Source of the DNA: Kaistella treverensis
GTDB taxonomy: Bacteria > Bacteroidota > Bacteroidia > Flavobacteriales > Weeksellaceae
Direction: 5' to 3'
Length of the DNA stretch: 64,000 nucleotides
Assembly: GCF_900114045.1 (NCBI RefSeq)
Contig: NZ_FORQ01000004.1
Span: forward strand, 164,709 to 228,708
Positions within the stretch are counted from its first letter, which is position 1, and the number at the start of each line of letters is the position of its first letter. The notes below the pieces were generated by a model. The model saw nothing but the letters and a program-made list of their open reading frames with translations, was not told the origin of the DNA and did no database searches. The position numbers were made by a program, and so were the translations under genes. Shown here piece after piece: positions 48,585-56,638 of the stretch.

Positions 48585-49211
48585 TTAGTGTAAAATTAAT
48601 CCTCTTTTTACGGCAACATTTTTCACTTTCTGTACCGTTGAAGAAGACATCGATAAAATTTTACAGATCTCACGGATGGTTCTCCCTTTTTTCAGTAATT
48701 CCAAACACTTCTGAGTTTTAGGTTTATTTAGAAATTTGGATTCTGATTCTTTAGAATTTGCAGGTCTTCCAATGTAACCTCCGTTCTGAATATAAACTTC
48801 GCGGCCGACACGCGTTCTCTCCCTGATAGCACTCAATTCGAGCTCGCTTATCGAGGAAAGAATGGAGGTGATGAGTTTCCAAATTTGGTTTGGGTTTCCG
48901 TTAGGTCTGGATTGTAAACCAATATTTCTTACATGAACATTAATTTTTTTTACCTCAAACCATTCCAACGTACTTATGACGTCACTTGTGGACCTGCCGC
49001 AGCGATCAAGACTCTCAAGTACGATCTCTGATATTTTTCCCTCTTCAATAAGTTTCATCATCTCTTGTGCTTTGGGTCTGTCCTTAAATTTTACCGAACC
49101 AGAGATCTTATCGAAAAATACTCGATCGTATTTCTCCCTATCTGCATCAAATCGATTTCCTGTCTGTTGTATTGTGCTTACGCGGTTATACTTTACTCTC
49201 AATTTCTCCAT
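48585..49211 (-). CDS. serine recombinase (resolvase/invertase family)
   Basis: A 208-residue recombinase. The N-terminal catalytic domain has the nucleophile serine in VKYNRVSTIQQTGNR, DKISGSVKFKDRP, the arginine region ESLDRCGRSTSDVI and SISELELSAIRERTRVG (E-helix start). The C-terminal domain ends with a resolvase helix-turn-helix (RTIREICKILSMSSSTVQKV). It is the only gene of the island written on the minus strand besides the restriction remnant. It may resolve element copies; whether it touches the cassettes 1.6 kb to its right is unknown. Confidence 0.88.
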   Translation of the reverse strand: MEKLRVKYNRVSTIQQTGNRFDADREKYDRVFFDKISGSVKFKDRPKAQEMMKLIEEGKISEIVLESLDRCGRSTSDVISTLEWFEVKKINVHVRNIGLQSRPNGNPNQIWKLITSILSSISELELSAIRERTRVGREVYIQNGGYIGRPANSKESESKFLNKPKTQKCLELLKKGRTIREICKILSMSSSTVQKVKNVAVKRGLILH

Positions 49212-50327
49212 AATGTTTCGTTTTTAATCTAACATTAAATTTACAGCTTCCAGCACTATTGGCCTAAGCTTTCGCTGGGAAATTTGGCTACTATTTATGT
49301 GTTAACTAAAACAAAAACAGCGCATTAGCCAAACAATATATTCAAGAGATGCAGACGTTATTTACGCTGGAGAATTTTTTAATAATGATGTGCTTACTAA
49401 ATTTTTATCAGGTTTAACGTTCAACATCATTTACGAGCCAAACAAATAATTTACTTCAGTACCCACCAATTCCTCGGGTCGCTAATAAAGAACATTTATG
49501 GTGAAAAAATTTCGTAACTGTTATAATATTCAATGTCATCTACAATTTTTCAAAAATTACAGTGAAACTACTGCCTATACCTCCCCCACTGTACTACCTT
49601 CCTCGTATCCGCCCTGCGATAGAGCCCCTCCCCAAAAAACCTTTAACAGGGGGATGCTTCCGTGAATGAAATAAAAAAATTTCCCCCGTAAAATTCTAAA
49701 AATTTGGTATTAGAGGGATTTGAGAGAAAAAAATTTTGGCCAATTTTTTAAGGGTTAACCGAGGTGTAAACAACCCTCAATTATTTTATAACACTATAAT
49801 TAATGATTCATTTACGGCTGGAGAATTTGTTAATGGTTAATCGAGATTATTAAAACGTTATAATTTCACGGAATAATTTGTTTAACGTAGTAGCGGATGT
49901 AATTCTGTTGTTCACTTATTGCAGTAAACTAAATTGTGTAATTTTCATTCGAGAAATGCATATAACCACACTCATGGCCCAGAAGAGCAAATTTCATTTG
50001 ACAAACTTTTAGACAATGAAAAATTAAAAGCACTAATCCCAACAGACGATATTGCTTATTTTAAGTTTTTATACTTATCTGACGGAATGAATTAAAAAAT
50101 AATATTGCTCACAGTTTTCACAACAAGAAACTATTGTTCTGGAACAATGTTATTGCTATTGGTAGCACTTTTAAGGCTTGGAAATTATAAGCTTAAATCA
50201 AATACGTAAAAAAATAAAACTAAAAAACTGTGAATAAAAAAACACCGAATTAACTTGATAGATTATTGTCACCATTTATGACAAGAAACACATCTAAATT
50301 TGTTATGGAATTTCACATCTTTGCCCT
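49212..50327. other. 1.1-kb non-coding region with direct repeats, possible origin or transfer site
   Basis: No gene is credible here. It contains two similar blocks TTACGCTGGAGAATTTTTTA (about 49366) and TTACGGCTGGAGAATTTGTT (about 49813), a GC-rich patch at 49580-49690 with CTCCCC/GGGGGA able to pair, and GGGTT/AACCC about 25 bases apart near 49770-49795. At 49940-50094 a short frame NHTHGPEEQISFDKLLDNEK ending DGMN looks like the tail of a lost gene. An origin of replication or transfer is a guess from position and base content. Confidence 0.4.
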
Positions 50328-50600
50328 ATGAAACTTATAGCAATAGTCCAGGAAATAGTCCAGCCTACGAACGATTTCGTCATCGTGAAATTTAAGTCAG
50401 ACAAAAGCCATCAGGAATTTCAAATATTCATCTCTTCACCATATCTAAAAAAAATTAGAAAATATGATGAACTGTTGTTAGATGTTAAATTTAGAAGCGT
50501 GGTGATGAAAGACCTTCAAGGGGCTAAAACCTATGATACGCAGCTTTATACTGAAATGGCTATTGAAGTATCGGATATGATGAGAAAAGAATATAAATAA
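50328..50600 (+). CDS. hypothetical protein
   Basis: A 90-residue protein, MKLIAIVQEIVQPTNDFVIV, with alternating hydrophobic residues that suggest a small beta-barrel, possibly OB-like (KFKSDKSHQEFQIFISSPYL, ELLLDVKFRSVVMKDLQG). I recognise no family. It lies between the non-coding region and leader copy 1 and is not bounded by a recognisable cassette core on its left, so it is not counted as a cassette. Confidence 0.55.
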   Translation: MKLIAIVQEIVQPTNDFVIVKFKSDKSHQEFQIFISSPYLKKIRKYDELLLDVKFRSVVMKDLQGAKTYDTQLYTEMAIEVSDMMRKEYK

Positions 50601-50700
50601 CTGTCTGGATGTTAGAATGTTTTATACTATTCCGACAATTTTTACGGAGTTCGGTTTTATTGTTTCTTTAATTCCTTACTAAAAATATTAAAGAATTAAT

Positions 50701-50834
50701 ACACCTATATTTTTTTAAAGTTACGGCAAACGCTTACAAATGTTTATACATGCCTATATCATTGTTTTTCAATCAGTTGCCGCATAATTAAAATACTATT
50801 ATATTATGTAGGTATTGCGTATATTTGAGAGTTA
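50701..50834 (+). repeat. array leader, copy 1 (attI-like candidate)
   Basis: A 134-base sequence from ACACC to GAGAGTTA, repeated at 59147-59280 with roughly 90 percent identity by eye. It ends exactly at a cassette core (GTTAGCGGTA, 50831). It carries TATATTTG (50820-50827), a match to the -7 promoter consensus, without a clear -33 box, and TTGCCGCATAAT at 50777. It could be the insertion site plus promoter for the array, or a divergent short attC. Confidence 0.7.
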
Positions 50835-50868
50835 GCGGTAATTTTAAAACAAACAATATTTATAGAAA

Positions 50869-51429
50869 GTGAACGAAGAATTTGAAGTTTATTATAATAA
50901 AACAAGGCTATTTTTCTTATTAGCAGTTTCATTATTTTGTTTGCTTTTAATTTTATGGACTTTTGCCAACGTAGATACCTTAACCCAAAAAAAACCGAAC
51001 GGGATTTTTATTTATAGATGGGTAGGATATTTATTCTATGAAAAACCTATGCTCTTAAAATTTTTTAATTCAATGGTTTTTCTATTATTTTCCTATGGGT
51101 TAATCATAACAATCAAAAAGTTACAAAAGAGAAAAGTAGTGCTAAGGAATTTGAAAAATCAACTTTATATTGACAAAAAATTAATAATTTCTTTTGATGA
51201 AGTGAAAGATATAAATGTTTTGGATTACAATGCAAATGAAAAATATATTAGAATTTATCTAACTAACCCTGAAAAATATATAAATTCAAAAAATAAATCA
51301 ATTCAGAAATACATTCTAAAATCAAATTATAGAAGATTTGGAACACCATTATTAATAAACATGTCATTTTATGGCGAAAGTCCTGAAATTATTAAAAATA
51401 AAATCTTAAAATTAAAAAACTACCGCTAA
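50869..51429 (+). CDS. cassette 1: STM3941-like membrane protein
   Basis: A 186-residue protein from a GTG start. Two transmembrane helices are near residues 12-34 and 63-82 (LFFLLAVSLFCLLLILWTF, SMVFLLFSYGLIITI). The soluble tail (KLIISFDEVKDINVLDYN, YIRIYLTNPEKYI, RRFGTPLLINMSFYGESPEI) resembles STM3941-type proteins with a PH-like domain. The function is unknown. Its TAA stop codon is the TAA of the palindrome's own TAAC core, so the site supplies the gene's end. The leader's TATATTTG box is 42 bases upstream. Confidence 0.7.
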   Translation: MNEEFEVYYNKTRLFFLLAVSLFCLLLILWTFANVDTLTQKKPNGIFIYRWVGYLFYEKPMLLKFFNSMVFLLFSYGLIITIKKLQKRKVVLRNLKNQLYIDKKLIISFDEVKDINVLDYNANEKYIRIYLTNPEKYINSKNKSIQKYILKSNYRRFGTPLLINMSFYGESPEIIKNKILKLKNYR

Positions 51430-51557
51430 CAGCGGTTTTGCAATAGTGCGGGTTTTTCGCAAGTTTAAAGATTTTAGATATTTCGAAGTTTAATTTATAA
51501 TAGAAAGATTTATCATTTTAGACCGCACCATCGCAAAGCCGCAAAACGTTGTCCGCA
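51421..51557 (+). repeat. attC-like site 1
   Basis: Opens TACCGCTAAC, the exact reverse complement of its cassette's start GTTAGCGGTA. Arms GCGGTTTTGCAATAGTGCGG and CCGCACCATCGCAAAGCCGC pair except at arm positions 5, 11 and 14. It closes at the GTTGTCCGCA core. Confidence 0.8.
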
Positions 51558-51591
51558 ATTTTGAAAAAAAACCGTTCTAAAAAGAATTTTA

Positions 51592-52086
51592 GTGAAAATA
51601 TTCAACACCTTTTTTTATATTTTAGTATTTTTAGCTTTGAGTTTTGTTCTTTACAACTCATTAACAAAAAGTAATATAAAATTAGATAAAACTGAAATAA
51701 TAACAGGTACTTACAAATCGATTCATAGAAACAAACCTAAAAGAAAAGGAAGTGTTTCTTATAATTTGGAAATTGAAAACAACCCAAAAATTCTAAAAAT
51801 AATTCCTGAGTACACTAAATGTTTTAATTATGAACAGTTTATTTCAGACGTAAAACCTAACCAAAATATCGAAATAAAAATTGATAAAAATGCAAAATTT
51901 CTTTTTAACAATATTAAAAGTGTCGTTTCAATTCGAGTAAATTCAAAAGAATATATAAATCTAAATTGTGTAAATAAACAAATTAAAGAGGATAAAACTA
52001 AAATTCCTTTAATACTAATTGGTGGAATAATTTTGATTTTTTTAATAATTCTGATTCAGAAACGACTTGGAATAAAAATAAACTAA
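51592..52086 (+). CDS. cassette 2: hypothetical membrane protein
   Basis: A 164-residue protein from a GTG start (35 bases after the cassette core region). It has an N-terminal hydrophobic helix (FFYILVFLALSFVLYNSL), a soluble middle of about 110 residues (TYKSIHRNKPKRKGSVSYNL) and a C-terminal helix (IPLILIGGIILIFLIILIQ). The arrangement resembles DUF3592-like small envelope proteins, but I do not recognise it. It is alone in its cassette. Confidence 0.6.
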   Translation: MKIFNTFFYILVFLALSFVLYNSLTKSNIKLDKTEIITGTYKSIHRNKPKRKGSVSYNLEIENNPKILKIIPEYTKCFNYEQFISDVKPNQNIEIKIDKNAKFLFNNIKSVVSIRVNSKEYINLNCVNKQIKEDKTKIPLILIGGIILIFLIILIQKRLGIKIN

Positions 52087-52092
52087 AAAACC

Positions 52093-52230
52093 TGCGTACA
52101 ACAAGGGTTTGGCAATAGCGGGCGGAAAGTCAAAAGTTCACGTTTTGTCCTTCGATTGAAATTTGTATTTTAGTTGAAAGTTTCGGCTTCGGTTTGCCCG
52201 CCATCGCCAAGCCCCGAAACGTTACCTGCA
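52093..52230 (+). repeat. attC-like site 2
   Basis: Opens TGCGTACAAC against cassette start GTTGTCCGCA (9 of 10 pair). Arms AGGGTTTGGCAATAGCGGGC and GCCCGCCATCGCCAAGCCCC. The interior TTTAGTTGAAAGTTTCGGCT is shared with site 13. Confidence 0.8.
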
Positions 52231-52770
52231 ACAAAATCAAGTTTGCGCATAAGAAAAAATTGGAAATTAAACGGCCAAAATTTACAATTTGTATTTAGAA
52301 AATATGCCGCTAAAAGCACGGATTTTTGGAAAGAGTAATGCGGACTTCCAGCATTTTTCGCGGAATTTAAAATGAAAAAAACTGGGCAAAAGCAAGCGAA
52401 TATTTTCAAGCTGGAACAAAAAATTATCACGGAATTTCTGAATTGTAAAATATAAAGTTTTGACGTTAAAGCAGCCAAAAAATATCGAGCTAAAACGTGC
52501 AATTTTTGGAAAATGACGAAAAGGTAAAAATGAGTTTCGAAAGCTCTCTGCGAACTCTTGAAATGAGAAGTTCAAATATTGCTGCTGGTAACAGTGTATT
52601 TGCAAAAAGCGGGGTTGAATTTTACCTTTGAAAATTTAGTCTTTATATTCGCAAAAATGCTTTTCATATTTCAATTTTCACTAATTTAGAAATCTGAAAA
52701 AGCATTTTGCTCAAGGCGGTTTCACTTATCAGTTTGGTTTGCAGTAGCCCGTTCTTCGCAAATACTTTTC
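52221..52770 (+). other. cassette 3: no credible gene, filled with chromosome-type repeats
   Basis: The 350 bases before its palindrome have no plus-strand frame above about 27 codons; minus-strand frames here run into the flanking sites and are not convincing. Two copies of the host-type interspersed repeat lie at 52299-52327 (TATGCCGCTAAAAGCACGG) and 52477-52507 (ATATCGAGCTAAAACGTGC), with a partial third (TGACGTTAAAGCAGCC). It may be an ORF-less cassette carrying intergenic DNA of a relative, or a small RNA. Confidence 0.55.
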
Positions 52771-52780
52771 GTTACCTGCA
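52583..52780 (+). repeat. attC-like site 3 (long form)
   Basis: Opens TGCTGGTAAC against start GTTACCTGCA (9 of 10). Arms GTATTTGCAAAAAGCGGG and CCCGTTCTTCGCAAATAC. At 198 bases it is 60 longer than all others; the extra length lies in the loop. Confidence 0.7.
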
Positions 52781-52811
52781 AGCGTTCCGAACATAACAAA
52801 TAGACAAATTT

Positions 52812-53567
52812 ATGCTGACAAGACCTGAAATTTTTATGATAACAAATTCCTATATCGGAGTAAGTGGAGGTTATCTTGGAGATTTTTCATACAGAACACA
52901 CGAAGAATTTTATCCTTATTTCTGCGACCTAAATATTTCACCAGCAGCTTATGATGGCACAACAAGACAAAAATTTTTAACAATTCTTGAAAATTCAGAC
53001 ACACCAACACAAGCCAAAATACTAAAAGGAGTAATTAAAAAATATCCAGTTGACTTTTTCCCAGAGGAAGTAAGAGAAGCTAAACAAAGAATGGCAAATG
53101 AAATTGGCGAACTAATAAGACGACTTGAAAGCGGACAAGCAGTTGCATCTGAACAATTGACAATAACTAACGAGACTGTTGAAAGGGCAATTCAAGACGC
53201 CAAAATATTAATAGAAAAAAATGGTGCAACAAGTGGTGTGGACAGAATTCATACAGCATTACACGGTTATCTTAAAGAAGTTTGTAAACAAGCAGGAATT
53301 GCATTAACAGATGATGAAAATTTAACACAAGTATTTAAGAAACTAAAAGCAAATCATCCAAAACTGCAACAAGGTGGACATAGACAAGGTGAAATTGACC
53401 AAATAATAAGTTCATTTAGTAATACTCTTGACAAACTAAATCCAATTAGAAATAAAGCAAGTTTATCACATCCAAATGAAGAGTTATTGGGGGAAGATGA
53501 AGCGATGTTTGTTGTAAATTCGGCACAAACAGTTTTAAACTATTTAAACAGAAAATTTAAACAATAA
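52812..53567 (+). CDS. cassette 4: abortive-infection C-terminal domain (Abi_C-like) protein
   Basis: A 251-residue cytoplasmic protein. The N-terminal 110 residues are of unknown type (IFMITNSYIGVSGGYLGDFS). Residues 135-250 match the Abi_C arrangement: SGVDRIHTALHGYLKEVCKQ, LFKKLKANHP-like VFKKLKANHP, and NKASLSHPNEELLGEDEAMF. Proteins with this tail occur in phage-exclusion systems and often stand alone. It would be a defence cargo gene; this is inference from the domain. It begins 32 bases after the cassette core tag. Confidence 0.78.
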   Translation: MLTRPEIFMITNSYIGVSGGYLGDFSYRTHEEFYPYFCDLNISPAAYDGTTRQKFLTILENSDTPTQAKILKGVIKKYPVDFFPEEVREAKQRMANEIGELIRRLESGQAVASEQLTITNETVERAIQDAKILIEKNGATSGVDRIHTALHGYLKEVCKQAGIALTDDENLTQVFKKLKANHPKLQQGGHRQGEIDQIISSFSNTLDKLNPIRNKASLSHPNEELLGEDEAMFVVNSAQTVLNYLNRKFKQ

Positions 53568-53577
53568 CAAATACGCC

Positions 53578-53715
53578 AGCAGGTAACAGCAGTTTGGCAA
53601 AATGGCGGGTTCAGTGCTAAATTGAACATTTGGTTTTCAAATAAACATTAGTACTAAAATGAAAGTAAGTGCTTCTAAATCCGCCACTTCGCCAAGCTGC
53701 AAAACGTTACCTGCA
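53578..53715 (+). repeat. attC-like site 4
   Basis: Opens AGCAGGTAAC against start GTTACCTGCA (9 of 10). Arms GCAGTTTGGCAAAATGGCGG and CCGCCACTTCGCCAAGCTGC differ from perfect pairing at positions 5, 11 and 14. Confidence 0.8.
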
Positions 53716-53752
53716 AGTTAAGAGAACCGCGCTTAAAAGAAATTGACTAAAT

Positions 53753-54112
53753 ATGAAATATCTGATTTACTTTCTTGCAATTTTAGATTTAGCAACGTGT
53801 TTTTATATGGATTTTCTTCTTGAAATGTTTGTGTTTGATTTCCTTCATATTTTATTTCTTTTATTATTCATTTCACTTATTGCGTCTGCAATTTTATTAC
53901 TCTGGAAAACAAAATTCGGAATATTACTTAATTTTATTCAATTTCCGTTTCGAGTGTATTTTGCTATATATTCTTTTTGGTTTATATCAAGCTTATTCAA
54001 GGGCGCAAAGGATATCGCTCCTCAATTTTTCATTTTTGCTACAATCTTAGAAATTTGTCGTTTAATCGTATCGTTTATAATTTATCGAAAATTAAAAAAG
54101 ACACATAAATAA
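53753..54112 (+). CDS. cassette 5: small four-helix membrane protein
   Basis: A 119-residue, almost wholly hydrophobic protein with four predicted helices (YLIYFLAILDLATCFYMDFL, FLHILFLLLFISLIASAIL, YFAIYSFWFISSL, FIFATILEICRLIVSFIIY). It has no recognised family. It is alone in a 535-base cassette, the smallest of the array. Confidence 0.6.
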   Translation: MKYLIYFLAILDLATCFYMDFLLEMFVFDFLHILFLLLFISLIASAILLLWKTKFGILLNFIQFPFRVYFAIYSFWFISSLFKGAKDIAPQFFIFATILEICRLIVSFIIYRKLKKTHK

Positions 54113-54114
54113 CC

Positions 54115-54250
54115 TGCAGGTAACAAAGTATTTCTATTAGCGGGGTTGAATTGTACATTATAAAGATTTTCGCTAATTGTTCGTACCTTATTATTTACAA
54201 AAGCAGTTATAATAATCCCCGCCAACAGAAATACCCAACCGTTATGTGCA
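54115..54250 (+). repeat. attC-like site 5
   Basis: Opens TGCAGGTAAC, exact reverse complement of start GTTACCTGCA. Arms GTATTTCTATTAGCGGGG and CCCCGCCAACAGAAATAC. It is nearly identical to site 6 over its whole length. Confidence 0.82.
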
Positions 54251-54255
54251 ACCGT

Positions 54256-54801
54256 ATGAAAACAATTCCGATAACAATTTTATTTGCATTTATCACAATT
54301 CTGTTAGGTTGTTCCAAGGAAAGTAAAACCATTAAAGAAGACGATGAAAAAATCCTAATTAATGCAAAAGAAATTCTTGAAAACAAAAATCTTGCTGGCT
54401 TAATTACTAAACTTGAAAACACAGAATTGACGGAAGAAACCGATATTAACAAAATTCCAAAGGTTATATTAAACTTCCTAAATGCAATATTAGAAGATAA
54501 ACCTATAGCAAATCCACACGAAAATTGGAATCCTACTGACGTTATTCTCGACAAAAAACTGCCAAGAAGAAAATTACAGTATTTTGGCAGTGGAAAAAAT
54601 ATAGCGTTAATGAATTATTTTAAGGGAGGAATAGGAAAATCAACCATAATTCTGATTTTTGAATTCAATGAGAAAAAAGTTACAAACTTTTGGTGTGGAA
54701 GCGTTTTAGTTGATTTAAATAATAAAGAAACTACCTTAAAATATCTCAAAGCAAATATTAATAAAGAAAGGGGTTTAAATACGAACATATTAAGTTATTG
54801 A
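54256..54801 (+). CDS. cassette 6: lipoprotein
   Basis: A 181-residue lipoprotein. I set the start at ATG 54256, because MKTIPITILFAFITILLGCS is a clear lipoprotein signal with lipobox LLGC. The frame stays open upstream to 54151, but those codons lie in the palindrome of cassette 5. The mature part is acidic and lysine-rich (SKESKTIKEDDEKILINAKE) and ends with FWCGSVLVDLNN. The function is unknown. Confidence 0.7.
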   Translation: MKTIPITILFAFITILLGCSKESKTIKEDDEKILINAKEILENKNLAGLITKLENTELTEETDINKIPKVILNFLNAILEDKPIANPHENWNPTDVILDKKLPRRKLQYFGSGKNIALMNYFKGGIGKSTIILIFEFNEKKVTNFWCGSVLVDLNNKETTLKYLKANINKERGLNTNILSY

Positions 54802-54811
54802 GAGCCACGGC

Positions 54812-54948
54812 TGCACATAACAAAGTATTTCTATTAGCGGGGTTGAAGTTTACATCATAAAGATTTTCGCTAGTTGTTCATTTTGTTATATTTACAAAAA
54901 CCAATTATAATAATCCCCGCCAACAGAAATACCCAACCGTTATGTGCA
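54812..54948 (+). repeat. attC-like site 6
   Basis: Opens TGCACATAAC, exact reverse complement of start GTTATGTGCA. Arms as in site 5. The opening tag differs from that of site 5 while the rest is nearly the same. Confidence 0.82.
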
Positions 54949-55116
54949 AGCGGAAGAAAAACTTCAGGAATAACATCAAACTTCTTCTCCGAACTTCACT
55001 AAAAGTTTGAGCTGAATTCTTGACTGAAAAAATTTTCTTCAAAAAAGTGTGATTTTTGCAACCATTGTGCGAATAATTAAGAAAAGACGAATACTTCTTA
55101 ATAAAATCGAACTAAA

Positions 55117-55308
55117 ATGGAATACAAAAACATCAGATTAATTATTGTTGTTGTTACAGCATTTACAATACTCACAACAGGTTGTAGCATTTCGATAACT
55201 AGAAATTATTATAGTGAAAAACCAAAAACACCAATAAAAACAGACAGCACAACCTATGTTTTACAGTTAGGTTCTCAAACGCACAAACCGAATGATGGAC
55301 AAAAATAG
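55117..55308 (+). CDS. cassette 7, gene 1: small lipoprotein
   Basis: A 63-residue peptide with a signal and lipobox (LIIVVVTAFTILTTGCSIS) and a short polar tail (RNYYSEKPKTPIKTDSTTYV). Its end overlaps the sigma-factor gene by 17 bases, so the two are probably translated together. It could be an envelope sensor or a small anchor for the system. Confidence 0.55.
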   Translation: MEYKNIRLIIVVVTAFTILTTGCSISITRNYYSEKPKTPIKTDSTTYVLQLGSQTHKPNDGQK

Positions 55309-55804
55309 AACAGCCAATTTTCTTGTTATTGTTGAGAACAATAAAGGTATTCTATTTAAAGTCGCAAACTCATATTGTCGGAATATTGAAGACAAAAAAG
55401 ACCTCGTTCAAGAAATTATTTTGCAATTGTGGAAATCATTTGACAACTACAACGAAAAATTTAAATATTCAACTTGGATATACCGAATTTCCTTGAATGT
55501 AGCTATTTCGTTCTACAGGAAAGAGAACAGTAGAAAACGGATTTCAAACCCGATTACGACAGATATTTTTGATTTTTCCGACAAAGAAATATCTGATGAA
55601 AAAGAAACCGACTTGGGAATATTGAATCATCTAATTTCAGAATTAAATGATTTGAACAAAGCCCTAATTTTGCTATACCTCGAAGAAAAAAGTTACAAGG
55701 AAATTTCAGAAATCATCGGAATTACAGAAACCAATGTTGCAACAAAAATTGGCAGAATTAAAAGCATACTAAAAAAGGAATTCAATCAACTTAAAATTCA
55801 ATAA
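55292..55804 (+). CDS. cassette 7, gene 2: ECF-type RNA polymerase sigma factor
   Basis: A 170-residue sigma-70 family factor. Region 2 covers YCRNIEDKKDLVQEIILQLW and FKYSTWIYRISLNVAISFYR (core and -10 binding); region 4 covers LNKALILLYLEEKSYKEISE and IIGITETNVATKIGRIKSIL (-35 recognition helix-turn-helix). It directs transcription to target promoters that are unknown. It is followed after one base by a membrane-protein gene that is the likely partner or anti-sigma factor. A regulator of this kind in a cassette is unusual. Confidence 0.88.
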   Translation: MMDKNRTANFLVIVENNKGILFKVANSYCRNIEDKKDLVQEIILQLWKSFDNYNEKFKYSTWIYRISLNVAISFYRKENSRKRISNPITTDIFDFSDKEISDEKETDLGILNHLISELNDLNKALILLYLEEKSYKEISEIIGITETNVATKIGRIKSILKKEFNQLKIQ

Positions 55805-55805
55805 A

Positions 55806-56471
55806 ATGGAAAATATAGAACTCATAAATATTTGGAAAGAGCAAAATGTCAAAATAGAAAAAACATTGACAATTAATAAATTACTTTTAAAAGAGACTAT
55901 TGGCAGAAAGGCAGAATCTACTTTAAACGGCTTGGTTAAATTAAAAACGGCAGGAATAGTAGCTTTTGTATTTTATCTTCTCATCTTAGGCTACGCCTTG
56001 TTTTATGCTATTTCAAATTATTCTTCGGCAAGTAATTATTTTATTGTTTCAGTTTCAGCAATCGCTTTGATAAATATAAAAGGGTTTGCAGACTATATTA
56101 AACATCTTGCTTGGACAAAAAATATAAATTACGATGGTAGCATAATTGAAATTCAGAAACAATTATCAAAACTTCAACTTTCCATAATTGACCACGCTAA
56201 AATTATGTGTTTACAATTTCCCTTTTTTACAACATTTTATTTGAGTGACAATTGGTTTCCACAAAACGTAGGATTACCTTATATTATCTTTCAAATAATC
56301 CTAACAGGTAGTTTTATTTACTTTTCCTTTTGGTTGTATAAAAATCACAAACCCGAAAATCTAAATAAAAAATGGTTTAGAAATTTAATAGCAGGTTCAG
56401 GAGGAAAATCCGTTGAAAAAGCCATTGAATTCTACAGAGAAATAGAAGAATTTGAAAAGGAAAATGGTTGA
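55806..56471 (+). CDS. cassette 7, gene 3: membrane protein, possible anti-sigma partner
   Basis: A 221-residue protein with a soluble N-terminal 45 residues (LINIWKEQNVKIEKTLTINK) and four hydrophobic segments (IVAFVFYLLILGYALFYAI, YFIVSVSAIALINI, IIDHAKIMCLQFPFFTTFYL, IIFQIILTGSFIYFSFW). Genes of this type often follow such sigma factors in Bacteroidota; the anti-sigma role is inferred from position and build. It is the last gene of the 1671-base cassette. Confidence 0.65.
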   Translation: MENIELINIWKEQNVKIEKTLTINKLLLKETIGRKAESTLNGLVKLKTAGIVAFVFYLLILGYALFYAISNYSSASNYFIVSVSAIALINIKGFADYIKHLAWTKNINYDGSIIEIQKQLSKLQLSIIDHAKIMCLQFPFFTTFYLSDNWFPQNVGLPYIIFQIILTGSFIYFSFWLYKNHKPENLNKKWFRNLIAGSGGKSVEKAIEFYREIEEFEKENG

Positions 56472-56483
56472 ATAAAAAAAGCC

Positions 56484-56619
56484 AACACATAACAAAGTAT
56501 ATAAAAAATAGCGGTTTAGGTGCTAACCTGAACCGTTTTTATCTTTAATTAAGTATCTTGTTTTCCGAAAAGTTAGTTCTTAAAATCCGCTACTTTTCAT
56601 ATACTAACCGTTATAGGTA
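56484..56619 (+). repeat. attC-like site 7
   Basis: Opens AACACATAAC against start GTTATGTGCA (8 of 10). Arms GTATATAAAAAATAGCGG and CCGCTACTTTTCATATAC; the second A.C mismatch is shifted by two places relative to other sites. Confidence 0.78.
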
Positions 56620-56638
56620 ACCTTAAAAGACGACAATT

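Noticed and set aside
52170..52605. Minus-strand open frames in cassette 3
   Set aside because: They run into the flanking palindromes and repeats, are low in complexity and resemble no protein.
54151..54255. Upstream extension of the cassette 6 lipoprotein
   Set aside because: These codons belong to palindrome 5, and the lipoprotein signal begins at 54256.
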